A stretch of 64,000 nucleotides of DNA from CAWGYQ01 sp963817395 (GTDB lineage Bacteria; Acidobacteriota; Vicinamibacteria; Vicinamibacterales; CAVPJW01), in contig CAWFOC010000006.1 in assembly GCA_963817395.1 (NCBI GenBank), positions 124,001 through 188,000 on the forward strand, written 5' to 3'. Under the pieces are notes generated by a model. The model did not search any database, was not told where the DNA came from, and saw nothing but the letters and a program-made list of their open reading frames with translations. Numbering within the stretch: the stretch's first letter is position 1; each line of letters begins with the position of its first letter. The position numbers and the translations under genes are program-made. Shown here piece after piece: positions 56,206 to 64,000 of the stretch.

Positions 56206-56924
56206 CGGCTGACCTCCAGGGAAATGGCCTCCCCGGCCGCAATCTGAAATCCTCCCTGAGGCGATTGGCGCAGGACGATACCCGCCGGTACGCCGGGGTA
56301 GGGCTGCTCGCTGACCACGGCCACCCGGAACCCGCGGCCTCGAAGCAGTTCGGCGGCACGGTCGCCGTTCACACCAATCAGGTCCGGCATGACGTACCCG
56401 CTGCTGCGCTCGCCACGATTGACGAGGAGCGCCACGCCGGCCGCCCGGCTGTCGCCTGGCGGCTCCTGGGCGACGACGGCCTCCTCGGGGTATTCGCCCG
56501 ACCGAATCTCGGCCACCTCGGTCAGCGCCAGCCCGTCTTGGGCCAGCCGCAGCTCGGCGTTGCGCTGTGTCTGACCGTCTAGCCGCGGGATGGTGTTGGC
56601 CCGCTGGCCGGCGCTCAGCCAGGCCCGGACGGTTCGCTGACGTCTGGCGGTCACGCCGGGCGACGGCTCCTGCAGAAGGATGCGATCGGCGGGTATCTCC
56701 GGATCGAGTCGAGGGGTCTCGTCCACTCGCAAAGCCAGGCCGATCTCGGCGAGCGTGGCGCTGGCCTCGTTGACGGTGCGACCGCGCAGGTCTGGAATGG
56801 GAACCTCGCTCGCTCTGAGCGCCAGCCTCATCGCGATCGCGGCGGAAAAAACAAACGTGGCCGCCAGGCCGGCGGCGATCGCGACGAGCTTGCTCGCGCC
56901 CCAGACGCGCGTGGACAATGGCAT
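56202..56924 (-). CDS. Membrane-anchored PASTA-domain protein
   Basis: About 240 residues: one N-terminal membrane helix (about residues 9-32), then three extracytoplasmic PASTA domains (VPIPDLRGRTVNEASATLAE; IPRLDGQTQRNAELRLAQDG; VMPDLIGVNGDRAAELLRGR). Such domains bind peptidoglycan fragments or help cell-wall proteins, and usually belong to Ser/Thr kinases or PBPs; here no kinase or transpeptidase domain is attached. The start is taken as the ATG at 56924; a TTG at 56948 is in frame. It lies between rsmB and rpe. Confidence 0.85.
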   Translation of the reverse strand: MPLSTRVWGASKLVAIAAGLAATFVFSAAIAMRLALRASEVPIPDLRGRTVNEASATLAEIGLALRVDETPRLDPEIPADRILLQEPSPGVTARRQRTVRAWLSAGQRANTIPRLDGQTQRNAELRLAQDGLALTEVAEIRSGEYPEEAVVAQEPPGDSRAAGVALLVNRGERSSGYVMPDLIGVNGDRAAELLRGRGFRVAVVSEQPYPGVPAGIVLRQSPQGGFQIAAGEAISLEVSR

Positions 56925-56957
56925 ACGGTAGTCGCCGGAATGCTGCAAGTAATTGTA

Positions 56958-58373
56958 CTACACGCCCTTAGTCGGCCCCATTGCCGCACCGCGCCGAACC
57001 ATCATGGCGGCGAAGAACGGCTCGAGCTGATGCCGAACGGGTGAAGTGCGCAGGAAGCCCTCGGAATCGATCACGGTCCGGACACCGTCGCGAAGCCGCG
57101 GATCGTCTTGCGGACGAGTGATTGAGAATTGCGGGTGCGCCTCGAGGAACGCTGCCACGACTCCATCGTTTTCTTCGGGCTCGCTCGAGCAGGTGCTGTA
57201 GATGAGACGCCCGGCAGGTCTGACGGCGCTCGCCGCGGCTGTCAGAATGGACAGCTCGCGGCCCGCCAGAGCGGGGAGCTGGTCTTCCTGGCGCCGCCAC
57301 CGAATCTCCGGATCGCGGCGAATCGTCCCAAGCCCCGAACAGGGTGCGTCCACCAGCACGAGATCGAACGCAGCCGAAAACGGCGCGCCCCGTGAAAGGT
57401 CGGCCCGCACGATTCGGATCGACGCCGCACCGCTTTCCGCGACGGTCTGCCGAAGCAGGGCGATCCTTCGCGGGCGGAGATCGACAGCTGCCAGGAAGCC
57501 GTCGTCGGCCATGTCGGCCGCCATGGCCGTACTCTTGCCGCCGGGTGACGCACACGCGTCCAGCACGAAATCGCCGGGGACCGCGTGCGTCAGGGCCGCC
57601 ACGAGCTGCGACGATTCGTCCTGCACGAAGAACAGCCCCCTGCCGGCCAGCGGTGTCTGCAACGGATTACCCGACACCACGACGAGTCCGTCCGGAGCGA
57701 AGCGCGTCCGCTCGACGATCGACCCGTGCTCGGCCAGCCGATCGATCAGTTCGTCTCGACCGATCTTCAGGCGGTTGGTTCGAAGGGTCAGTCTGGCGGG
57801 CGTGTTGTTGAACTGCGCCCACGCCTCGGTTGCGGCGAAACCCTCGCGGCTCAGCCACCGCGCGGCGAGCCAGCGTGGGTGAGAAAGCGCGGTGCTCAGA
57901 TAGTCGAGTGCCACACGCTCATCAGGATTACGCCCGGGGTGAGCAGGGAGGGGCAGATGCTGTCGTTGCCGGACAAGGGCGCGCAACACGCCGTTCACGA
58001 AGGCAGCGGCGCTGGCCTTCCTGATGCTCCGGGTCATCTCAACCCCGTCGTCCACCACGGCCGAAGCTGGGACGCGGTCGAGATAGACGATCTGATAGAC
58101 AGACAGCCGCAGAATATCCAGGATTTCAGGGTCGAGCCGGGCAACGTCCCGGCGCGAAGCGCTTTGAACGAGATGGTCCAGCAGAGCCCGCCACCTGAGC
58201 GCCCCGGTGACAATCTCGGCGGCGAGGCTACGGTCGCGAGGGTCGGTCAGTGTCGTGCGGGTCCTGGCCAACGCATCCGCGAGCGTCAGTCCTTCCGTGT
58301 CGACGGATCTGAACGCCGCATATGCGGCCAGTCTCGCTGGAGACGGCATCGAGGAATGGGTCGCCGCCTTCAC
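56958..58373 (-). CDS. rsmB: 16S rRNA m5C967 methyltransferase
   Basis: Methylates C967 of 16S rRNA. 471 residues: N-terminal NusB-like RNA-binding domain (about 10-150; ILRLSVYQIVYLDRVPASAV) and a SAM-dependent domain with LDACASPGGKS, DAPCSGLGTIRRDPEIRW (first catalytic Cys) and LIYSTCSSEPEEN (second Cys). The ATG overlaps the fmt stop by four bases (ATGA), matching the common fmt-rsmB order. Confidence 0.95.
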   Translation of the reverse strand: MKAATHSSMPSPARLAAYAAFRSVDTEGLTLADALARTRTTLTDPRDRSLAAEIVTGALRWRALLDHLVQSASRRDVARLDPEILDILRLSVYQIVYLDRVPASAVVDDGVEMTRSIRKASAAAFVNGVLRALVRQRQHLPLPAHPGRNPDERVALDYLSTALSHPRWLAARWLSREGFAATEAWAQFNNTPARLTLRTNRLKIGRDELIDRLAEHGSIVERTRFAPDGLVVVSGNPLQTPLAGRGLFFVQDESSQLVAALTHAVPGDFVLDACASPGGKSTAMAADMADDGFLAAVDLRPRRIALLRQTVAESGAASIRIVRADLSRGAPFSAAFDLVLVDAPCSGLGTIRRDPEIRWRRQEDQLPALAGRELSILTAAASAVRPAGRLIYSTCSSEPEENDGVVAAFLEAHPQFSITRPQDDPRLRDGVRTVIDSEGFLRTSPVRHQLEPFFAAMMVRRGAAMGPTKGV

Positions 58374-59341
58374 GGCGGCGATGCCAACGATTCACCCGCA
58401 GTCAGGCCATGGCCGGACAGAAACTCGCGCGCAGACATCCTGCGGCGGCCGTCGGGCTGGAGCTCGACGATTCGAATGACGCGCCCATCACCCGTGGCAA
58501 TCTCGAGGCGCTCGCCAGAGGCGGCGACCACCGTACCAGGACGATCGACAACGGTCGCGGCTCCGGGCGGGAGCGCCGTACGGAGAATGGCACAGCGTAC
58601 CCCGCGCACGTGCGAATGGGCATGCGGCCAGGGATGGAGGCCCCGAACCTTGTTGTGTATCTCGATCGCCTTCGAGTTCCAGTCGATGAGACCCTCCGCT
58701 TTGGTCAGCCGCGGCGCATAGGTCGCCAGTCGATGGTCCTGTTCCGACGCAACCGCGGTTCCTTGCGCGAGCTCCTCGATGACGTCGATCAGGAGCGCGG
58801 CTCCCATCCGCGCGAGATCGTGCTCAATCTGCTCGCTCGTCTCGTCCGAGCCGATCGGACGTGAAGCGGCCGCGAACATTGGACCCGCATCGAGCTCCCG
58901 GACGACCCGCATGATGGTGACGCCCGTGGTGGCGTCTCCCGCCATGACCGCGCGATTGACCGGTGCGGCGCCACGATGTCGCGGCAGCAGCGACGCATGC
59001 ACGTTGAGGAACCCGCACCGTGTCGAGGCGAGGATTCGGTCGGGCAGAATCTTGCCGTAAGCCACGACGATGCCCAGATCGGCGGCCAAGCCGGTGAGCT
59101 CGATCACCAGCGTGTCGTCCTTGAGCGTGTGAGGCTGCAACACCGTGATGCCATGGTCGATGGCTGCAAGCTTGGCGGGCGGTGCGGCGATGTGCTGGCC
59201 GCGGCCCTTGGGCCGATCCGGCTGAGTGACGAGGGCCGCCACGTGGTGGCGTGACTGAAGCAGGGCCGAGAGGCTTGGGACAGCAAATTCGGGAGTGCCG
59301 AAGAAAATGATCCGGAAAGAAGGGGAGAGGGCGCTCACCAC
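58370..59341 (-). CDS. fmt: Methionyl-tRNA formyltransferase
   Basis: Formylates initiator Met-tRNA using 10-formyl-THF. Features: IIFFGTPEFAVPSLSALL, VTQPDRPKGRGQ, the catalytic region FLNVHASLLPRHRGAAPVNR and AGPMF; the C-terminal OB-like domain follows. 323 residues. Start GTG at 59341 or 59338, overlapping the def stop. The def-fmt-rsmB order is a common bacterial arrangement. Confidence 0.96.
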   Translation of the reverse strand: MVSALSPSFRIIFFGTPEFAVPSLSALLQSRHHVAALVTQPDRPKGRGQHIAAPPAKLAAIDHGITVLQPHTLKDDTLVIELTGLAADLGIVVAYGKILPDRILASTRCGFLNVHASLLPRHRGAAPVNRAVMAGDATTGVTIMRVVRELDAGPMFAAASRPIGSDETSEQIEHDLARMGAALLIDVIEELAQGTAVASEQDHRLATYAPRLTKAEGLIDWNSKAIEIHNKVRGLHPWPHAHSHVRGVRCAILRTALPPGAATVVDRPGTVVAASGERLEIATGDGRVIRIVELQPDGRRRMSAREFLSGHGLTAGESLASPP

Positions 59342-59845
59342 TTTCCGCCGCGCATGAGTTTTTTTATGCGCCGAATGATCAGGTCACGCTTGATCCCGCG
59401 GAGCCGATCCACGAACAGGACGCCGTCGAGATGATCCATCTCATGCTGGAACGCGCGCGCCAGAAGTCCCGTGGCTTCCATGGTTCGTTCCTGACCCGTC
59501 CGGTCCAGCGCCTTGATGACAACTCTTGCCGGACGAAGAACCGAGGCATCGAAGCCCGGAAGGCTCAGGCACCCCTCCTCCTCGATCTGCATGCCTTCAC
59601 GCTCGACGAACTCAGGGTTGACGAGCGTCGCGAGTTGGTCCAGCGTCACGGCCTACTGACAGATCGACCACGAACACGCGAAGAGGGACCCCCACCTGGG
59701 GTGCCGCGAGGCCGATGCCCGGCGCGGCATACATGGTGTCGATCATGTCGTCGATGAGCGACTGGATCTCGGGTGTGAGCGCATCGACCCGTACGGCCGG
59801 CTGATGCAAGGCGGGCGAGCCGTACTTGACGATCGGGCGAATCAA
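59335..59845 (-). CDS. def: Peptide deformylase (one frame break)
   Basis: Removes the formyl group from new proteins. Metalloenzyme motifs are all present: PGIGLAAPQVG (motif 1), EEGCLSLPGF (motif 2) and QHEMDHLDGVLFVDR (motif 3, metal His residues). The first motif is in a different frame from the other two; the break lies near 59655. About 170 residues when joined. Start is a TTG at 59845 overlapping the aroC stop, giving MIRPIVKYGSPALHQPAVRV. Essential, so the break is probably a sequence error. Confidence 0.93.
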
Positions 59846-61059
59846 GGCGCAACTGGTTTCGCGAAGCGCATGCGGAGCCGCTCCTGCACGGCCGCGATGT
59901 TGTGTGCCATCTCGGCCACCGAGTCGCCGCCGAATTTGTCCGTCAGCGCATCGGCCAGGACCAGGCACACCATCGCCTCACCGACCACGGCGGCCGCCGG
60001 AACTGCGCACACGTCGCTTCGTTCGACGGTCGCCGGTGCTTCCGTCATCGTGGACAAATCAACGGAGCGGAGAGGCTTCATCAGCGTCGAAATGGGTTTC
60101 ATATGGGCCACGACGCGCAAATCTTCGCCATTCGTCACGCCTCCCTCGAGACCACCGGCGTTGTTGGTCGGGCGAGAAAGAGGCGGGGCGCCTGATCGCG
60201 TCTGGTGGATGTCAGGCAGGATTTCGTCGTGAACCCGGGACCCCGGAAGGCTCGAAACAATGGGTCCCAACCCGAACCCGACGGCCTTGATGGCGGGAAT
60301 CGACATGAGGGCCTGCGCCAGACGGCCGTCGAGCTTCCGATCCCACTGCACGTAGCTGCCGAGCCCGACTGGCACGTTCGCCGCGATGACTTCGAAGGCG
60401 CCACCCAGGGTATCTCCGGCGAGGCGAGCTCGATCGATCTCCGCCATCATCGGCGGCTCGAGCGAGGCGTCCGCCGTATGGAGCGGCGCTTCCGGGGATA
60501 TCGCGCGTACTTGATCGAAGGAGACGGTCAGCCAGTTGTCGAGACCAATCGAACCGATGCGGACGACATGGCTGGCGACCTCGATCCCGAACCGTCCGAT
60601 CAGCGCGCGAGCAACCGCACCTGCCGCGACACGCGCCGCAGTTTCGCGGGCGCTGGCTCGCTCGAGGACGTTGCGAATGTCCTCGTGTCCGTATTTGATC
60701 GCACCGGCCAGATCGGCATGACCCGGTCGCGGCCTGGAAACGACCGGCCGATCGACCCCTGCGACGTCGTCCGCCAGTTCGCGTCCGACGTGCATCGTTC
60801 GCTGCCAGTTTGCCCAGTCCTTGTTGCGGATCTGAAGGGCGATCGGGGCGCCAGTCGTCTCGCCCTGCCGGACACCGGAGAGAATCTCGGCCCGGTCGGA
60901 CTCGATGGCCATGCGGCGCCCCCGTCCGTATCCGCCCTGGCGGCGGCGAAGGTCGGCCGTCAATGACTCGGCGTCGAGCGCGAGGCCAGATGGCACGCCA
61001 TCGACGATCACCACCAGCGCCTGCCCGTGCGATTCGCCGGCTGTGAGAAATCGCACCAT
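59842..61059 (-). CDS. aroC: Chorismate synthase
   Basis: Last step of the shikimate pathway, EPSP to chorismate, needing reduced FMN. 405 residues starting MVRFLTAGESHGQALVVIVD; RRRQGGYGRGRRM, SRPRPGHADLAGAIKYGHED, ASARETAARVAAGAVA and GVTNGEDLRVVAHMKPISTL are hallmark segments. ATG at 61059; first gene of the minus-strand operon that runs to bamD. The 126-base gap to the divergent regulator should hold its promoter; I see a TAGAAT close to the start but no good -35. Confidence 0.96.
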   Translation of the reverse strand: MVRFLTAGESHGQALVVIVDGVPSGLALDAESLTADLRRRQGGYGRGRRMAIESDRAEILSGVRQGETTGAPIALQIRNKDWANWQRTMHVGRELADDVAGVDRPVVSRPRPGHADLAGAIKYGHEDIRNVLERASARETAARVAAGAVARALIGRFGIEVASHVVRIGSIGLDNWLTVSFDQVRAISPEAPLHTADASLEPPMMAEIDRARLAGDTLGGAFEVIAANVPVGLGSYVQWDRKLDGRLAQALMSIPAIKAVGFGLGPIVSSLPGSRVHDEILPDIHQTRSGAPPLSRPTNNAGGLEGGVTNGEDLRVVAHMKPISTLMKPLRSVDLSTMTEAPATVERSDVCAVPAAAVVGEAMVCLVLADALTDKFGGDSVAEMAHNIAAVQERLRMRFAKPVAP

Positions 61060-61185
61060 CTGACCGGTATTCTATACGAAGTTTTTGCGGCCCCCTCTCA
61101 TCGCCTTCGCACGCTGTCGTTCATTCCACGCGCATGGCACGCCAGGCTGACGTCTTGCAGGGTTCATACAGCGCCCGGCGAACAC

Positions 61186-64000
61186 ATGCCCCTCATCGCA
61201 GATCGTTTTCTCTCGACGTCAGCAGGCTCGAGTGTCGACATCTCTTCGGGCGCGCCGGTCTGCTTGCACGTCACCAACGTTTCTGAGGATCAACAGCGCT
61301 GGGCCGACCGGTGCGCCGCGCTCTACAGACTTCGCCATCCTCACCTGGTGAAACTGGTCGACTACGGCGTCATCGGGCGGATTCGTCGCTTCGAGGCGTT
61401 CGCGCCATACACGGTGCGGTCGACCGGCCGACGCCAGCGGGGGTGCCCGGCGCGCCCTGGAATCCGTTACGGATTTTCTTCGGCGTCTGGGAATGTCGAC
61501 GACGGGCGCGCACTGTCGATGCGTCGTTGAAACGAGTAACCGCCTGGCTCTCCTCCCTTGTGCAGAAGTCGGACTGCCTGCGGTCGTCGACGACAGCGGG
61601 GCGTCCGCACCGACACACGGCCCGAGCGGCATGGTCATTCAGCCGAGGTCCGCGGTGCGGGCCGTGGTCGACTGGCTCACCCACGACACGACCTCTGGTC
61701 CACGCGTCTTGTGCTTACACGGTCCACTCGGGTCTGGTTTGCGAACAACAATGACCTGCATTGCGCGCGAGGCTCGGATATGCGGGTTCGTTCCCGTCTC
61801 CAGCCGTTGGTTTGGCGCGCACGACGGGGCGGGACGATTCCCGAGGTGGTTTCGCGAGCTCTGCCGCGAGCGTCATCTGGTGGTGATTCACGATCTCAGC
61901 GATCCAGACGGCTCGAGACGTGGCATCCCAAGTCTCAGTCGTGTGCTGCTCGGGCTCGGCAGGGCGAGCGCGCGGCGGCACGCGCTGCTCGTCGTGAGCC
62001 GCACGGGGATGGCTGGCTGGCCAGCGATCGCGATCGAGCCGATGGGCCAGGAGGCGCTCCGTCGCATGCTCATGGCCGCCAATATCACGCGCGGAATGAG
62101 TGGAGCCTGGCTGGACCGCTGCATTCGAGACGCCGATGGGTGGCCGGGACGGCTGATAGAGCGTGTGGGCCGGCAGGAAGCGCCAGGCCGCGACCGTTCG
62201 CGTGTGTTTGCGGCCGTCGCCGAGGTGTCCCCGCCGTATGCCGTCTCGAGCGAGGGCGCAACCGATTCGTCCCTTGCGAGCGAGCCGCTTCTGTCGAACC
62301 GCCTGAATCGTGCCAGACAGAAGGCTGTTGATGGATGCGAACTGGCCGCGCGTGGACGCCATGCCGCAGCCGAACGCATGCTGCGCGATTCGATCGGCGC
62401 GCTCATCAGGCGCGACGACCGCGAAGCCGCCGGCAGGGCTGCCGTGAACCTTGGCCGGCTTCTCCTCTCGCGCGGACGAGTTGCCGCGGCGCTCGATGCC
62501 TTTGTGCTGGCACAACGAGTGCTTGAACGGCTCGAGGCGCAGCTCACCGCCATCGGGGCGGCCGTCTTCACAGGACTGGCACGGGTCGATCAAGGGCAAT
62601 TCGAGGAGGCCGAGCACGTCCTTCGCGCCGCATGGCTCGCCGTTCGGCAGAGCGACGGACGAGGACTGGCGATCGCGACTCAGGCGCTGGCGCGCTGTCT
62701 GCTGTGGCAAGGCCGGATCGACGAGGCGCGCCGCCTCGTTGCGTCGCCGGTCGACGATCACCGGGACGACATGAACGCGCACGCCGATCAGGTGGTGATC
62801 ACAGCGGCGTTGAGGGCCCGTATCGAACTTGCCGGACTCGATGTGCATGCCGCAGGTCTTTCAGCGCACGCCGCCATTGAGCGGGCTGCCGCGATTGGTC
62901 GCCCGCTAGAGCTCGCCATTGCGTCGCGCGCCAGCGCTCTCGTGCACGCGGCGTCAGGCGACCTCGACGGCGTGCGCGCGCGCATCAGAGCAGGACTGGA
63001 CGGCGCGAAACGTGCTCATGCGCCGCTGATGGCTATCAGACTCCGCACCGTCGAAGTGCGTGCTCTCGCCGCGGCAGGCCGGCATGCCGAGGCGCGCCGT
63101 GTCGCGCAGCCGCTTCAGCGCCTCCGCGTGTCCGTGTTGCCGTTGCCGCTGGCGTCGCTGGTGCGCCTGGCGCTCGACGAGGCGGGTCCTGCTGAACCGG
63201 CTCCACGAACGAACCGCGCCGCGGCCCCGCGTGCGAGGAACTGCGCGTTGTCCGTCGCCATACGTCACGAGCCGCTCGCAGGCGTTGGAGCCCGTCCCGG
63301 CCGTCATCGACGATGTCATCGACGTGCTGTATCTCTGCCAGCGCTCTGACGACGAACCTGCGGCGCTTGGCAGAGTTGGCGGAATGGTCCGCGAGCGCAC
63401 CCGTGCGGCCGGGGTGGCCTTCCTTGGCATGGCAGGCGACGCGCTGTCGGTGATCGCGGCGAGCGGCTCGCAACCGGACGAATGGGCGACAGCGCTCAGA
63501 GCCGTTCGAAGTGGAGTGCTGATTCGGCCGTCCCGGCGAGACCACGGCGTAGAGGCCGCCGTTCCCATTCGCTACGGCGCAGCTACGCTCGGCGCGCTGG
63601 CTTGTCGATGGACTACGGAAGGGCCCGCGGACGTGCCGCGAGCGGAGGCGTTGATCTCGGCCACGGCGGTGGCCTGTGCGCCCTGCGTTCAAGTGGCGCT
63701 CGATCGGCAGTCGCGTGTCGCGAGGATCGTGGCCGGCGAGCTTCGGGTACTGGGGACCAGCCGGGCGGCGGATGAACTGCGACACGCCACAGCGCGGGCG
63801 GCCGCGGCTCCATTTCCTGTGCTCGTGGAAGGCGAGAGCGGAAGCGGCAAAGAGCTTGTTGCCCGGGCGATTCATGGTCTGAGTCCGCGTCGATCGCAGC
63901 GCTTCTGCGCGGTCAACTGCGCCGCTCTACCGGACGAGCTCGTCGAGTCGGAGCTCTTCGGTCACGCACGCGGCGCATTTACCGGGGCGATGGCGCCGCG
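61186..64000 (+). CDS. Large sigma-54-type regulator with kinase-like, P-loop, TPR and GAF domains (3' end cut off, frame breaks)
   Basis: More than 930 residues in the window. Order: kinase N-lobe-like start (CAALYRLRHPHLVKLVDYG); after a break near 61425, a P-loop-like HGPLGSGLRTTMTC without the usual Lys; RHLVVIHDLSDPDG; TPR-like helices from about 62300 to 63180; after a break near 63230, a GAF-like part (DVLYLCQRSDD, DALSVIAASG); then a sigma-54 AAA+ domain with VEGESGSGKELVARAIHG, NCAALPDELVESELFGH and GAFTGA. The GAFTGA loop contacts sigma-54. The C-terminal DNA-binding part is outside the window. ATG at 61186; divergent from aroC. Confidence 0.8.

Overview
The window is one GC-rich (roughly 65 percent) bacterial chromosome segment with about 60 genes packed on both strands. 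BamD, Mla-type lipid transport and a lipobox protein show a Gram-negative envelope. The bc-type complex built around an eight-heme cytochrome, the acidobacterial-type VWFA protein, and the general gene content point to Acidobacteriota, perhaps the Vicinamibacteria side. That placement is inference from gene content, not from a phylogeny.

Layout, plus strand unless noted. 1-5580: respiratory operon (Rieske protein, split cytochrome b, octaheme cytochrome c). 5825-18009: translation and RNA genes hisS, aspS, phoH, ybeY, a CBS/CorC-type transporter, era, mgtE, recO, glyQ and glyS. 18013-23691: ppdK, corA, mutL and a 59-residue membrane protein. 23722-25967 (minus): rarA and a TrmH-type methylase. 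26052-31718: greA, a patatin-like protein, a Cys/Met-metabolism PLP enzyme, a DHH phosphoesterase (minus) and a VWFA protein. 31877-38074: uvrB, the mlaEFD operon and three small envelope proteins. 38132-41272: tRNA-Val, a gene-poor stretch with a PIN-toxin relic, then an SGNH/MBOAT pair for polysaccharide acylation. 41331-45069: citrate-synthase-like gene, upp and hpt (minus), then rpiB and deoC. 45158-49953: tRNA-Gly and an accessory cassette (nucleotidyltransferase, two PqqD-like genes, HPr-kinase-like gene). 50032-52466 (minus): sugar-nucleotide genes; then pgsA (+). 53158-61059 (minus): a tightly coupled operon running aroC, def, fmt, rsmB, PASTA protein, rpe, ybgC, NDP-sugar epimerase, bamD. 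61186-64000: a large sigma-54-type regulator cut by the window end.

Most of the window is housekeeping. The least conventional part is 45.7-50.0 kb. There a PqqD-like domain is fused, through a twin-arginine-like hydrophobic segment, to an IPT domain and a long glycine-rich domain. This gene is translationally coupled to an HPr-kinase-like protein, lies next to a nucleotidyltransferase, and part of the cassette has been tandemly duplicated. It looks like a peptide- or protein-modification system with its own secreted substrate.

An important caution: about twenty genes, including essential single-copy ones (era, aspS, glyS, def, ybeY), change reading frame at one or more points while the rest of the protein is intact. 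Essential genes cannot all be broken, so most of these are probably one-base consensus errors in the assembly. Such genes are annotated here over their full span with the frame break noted.
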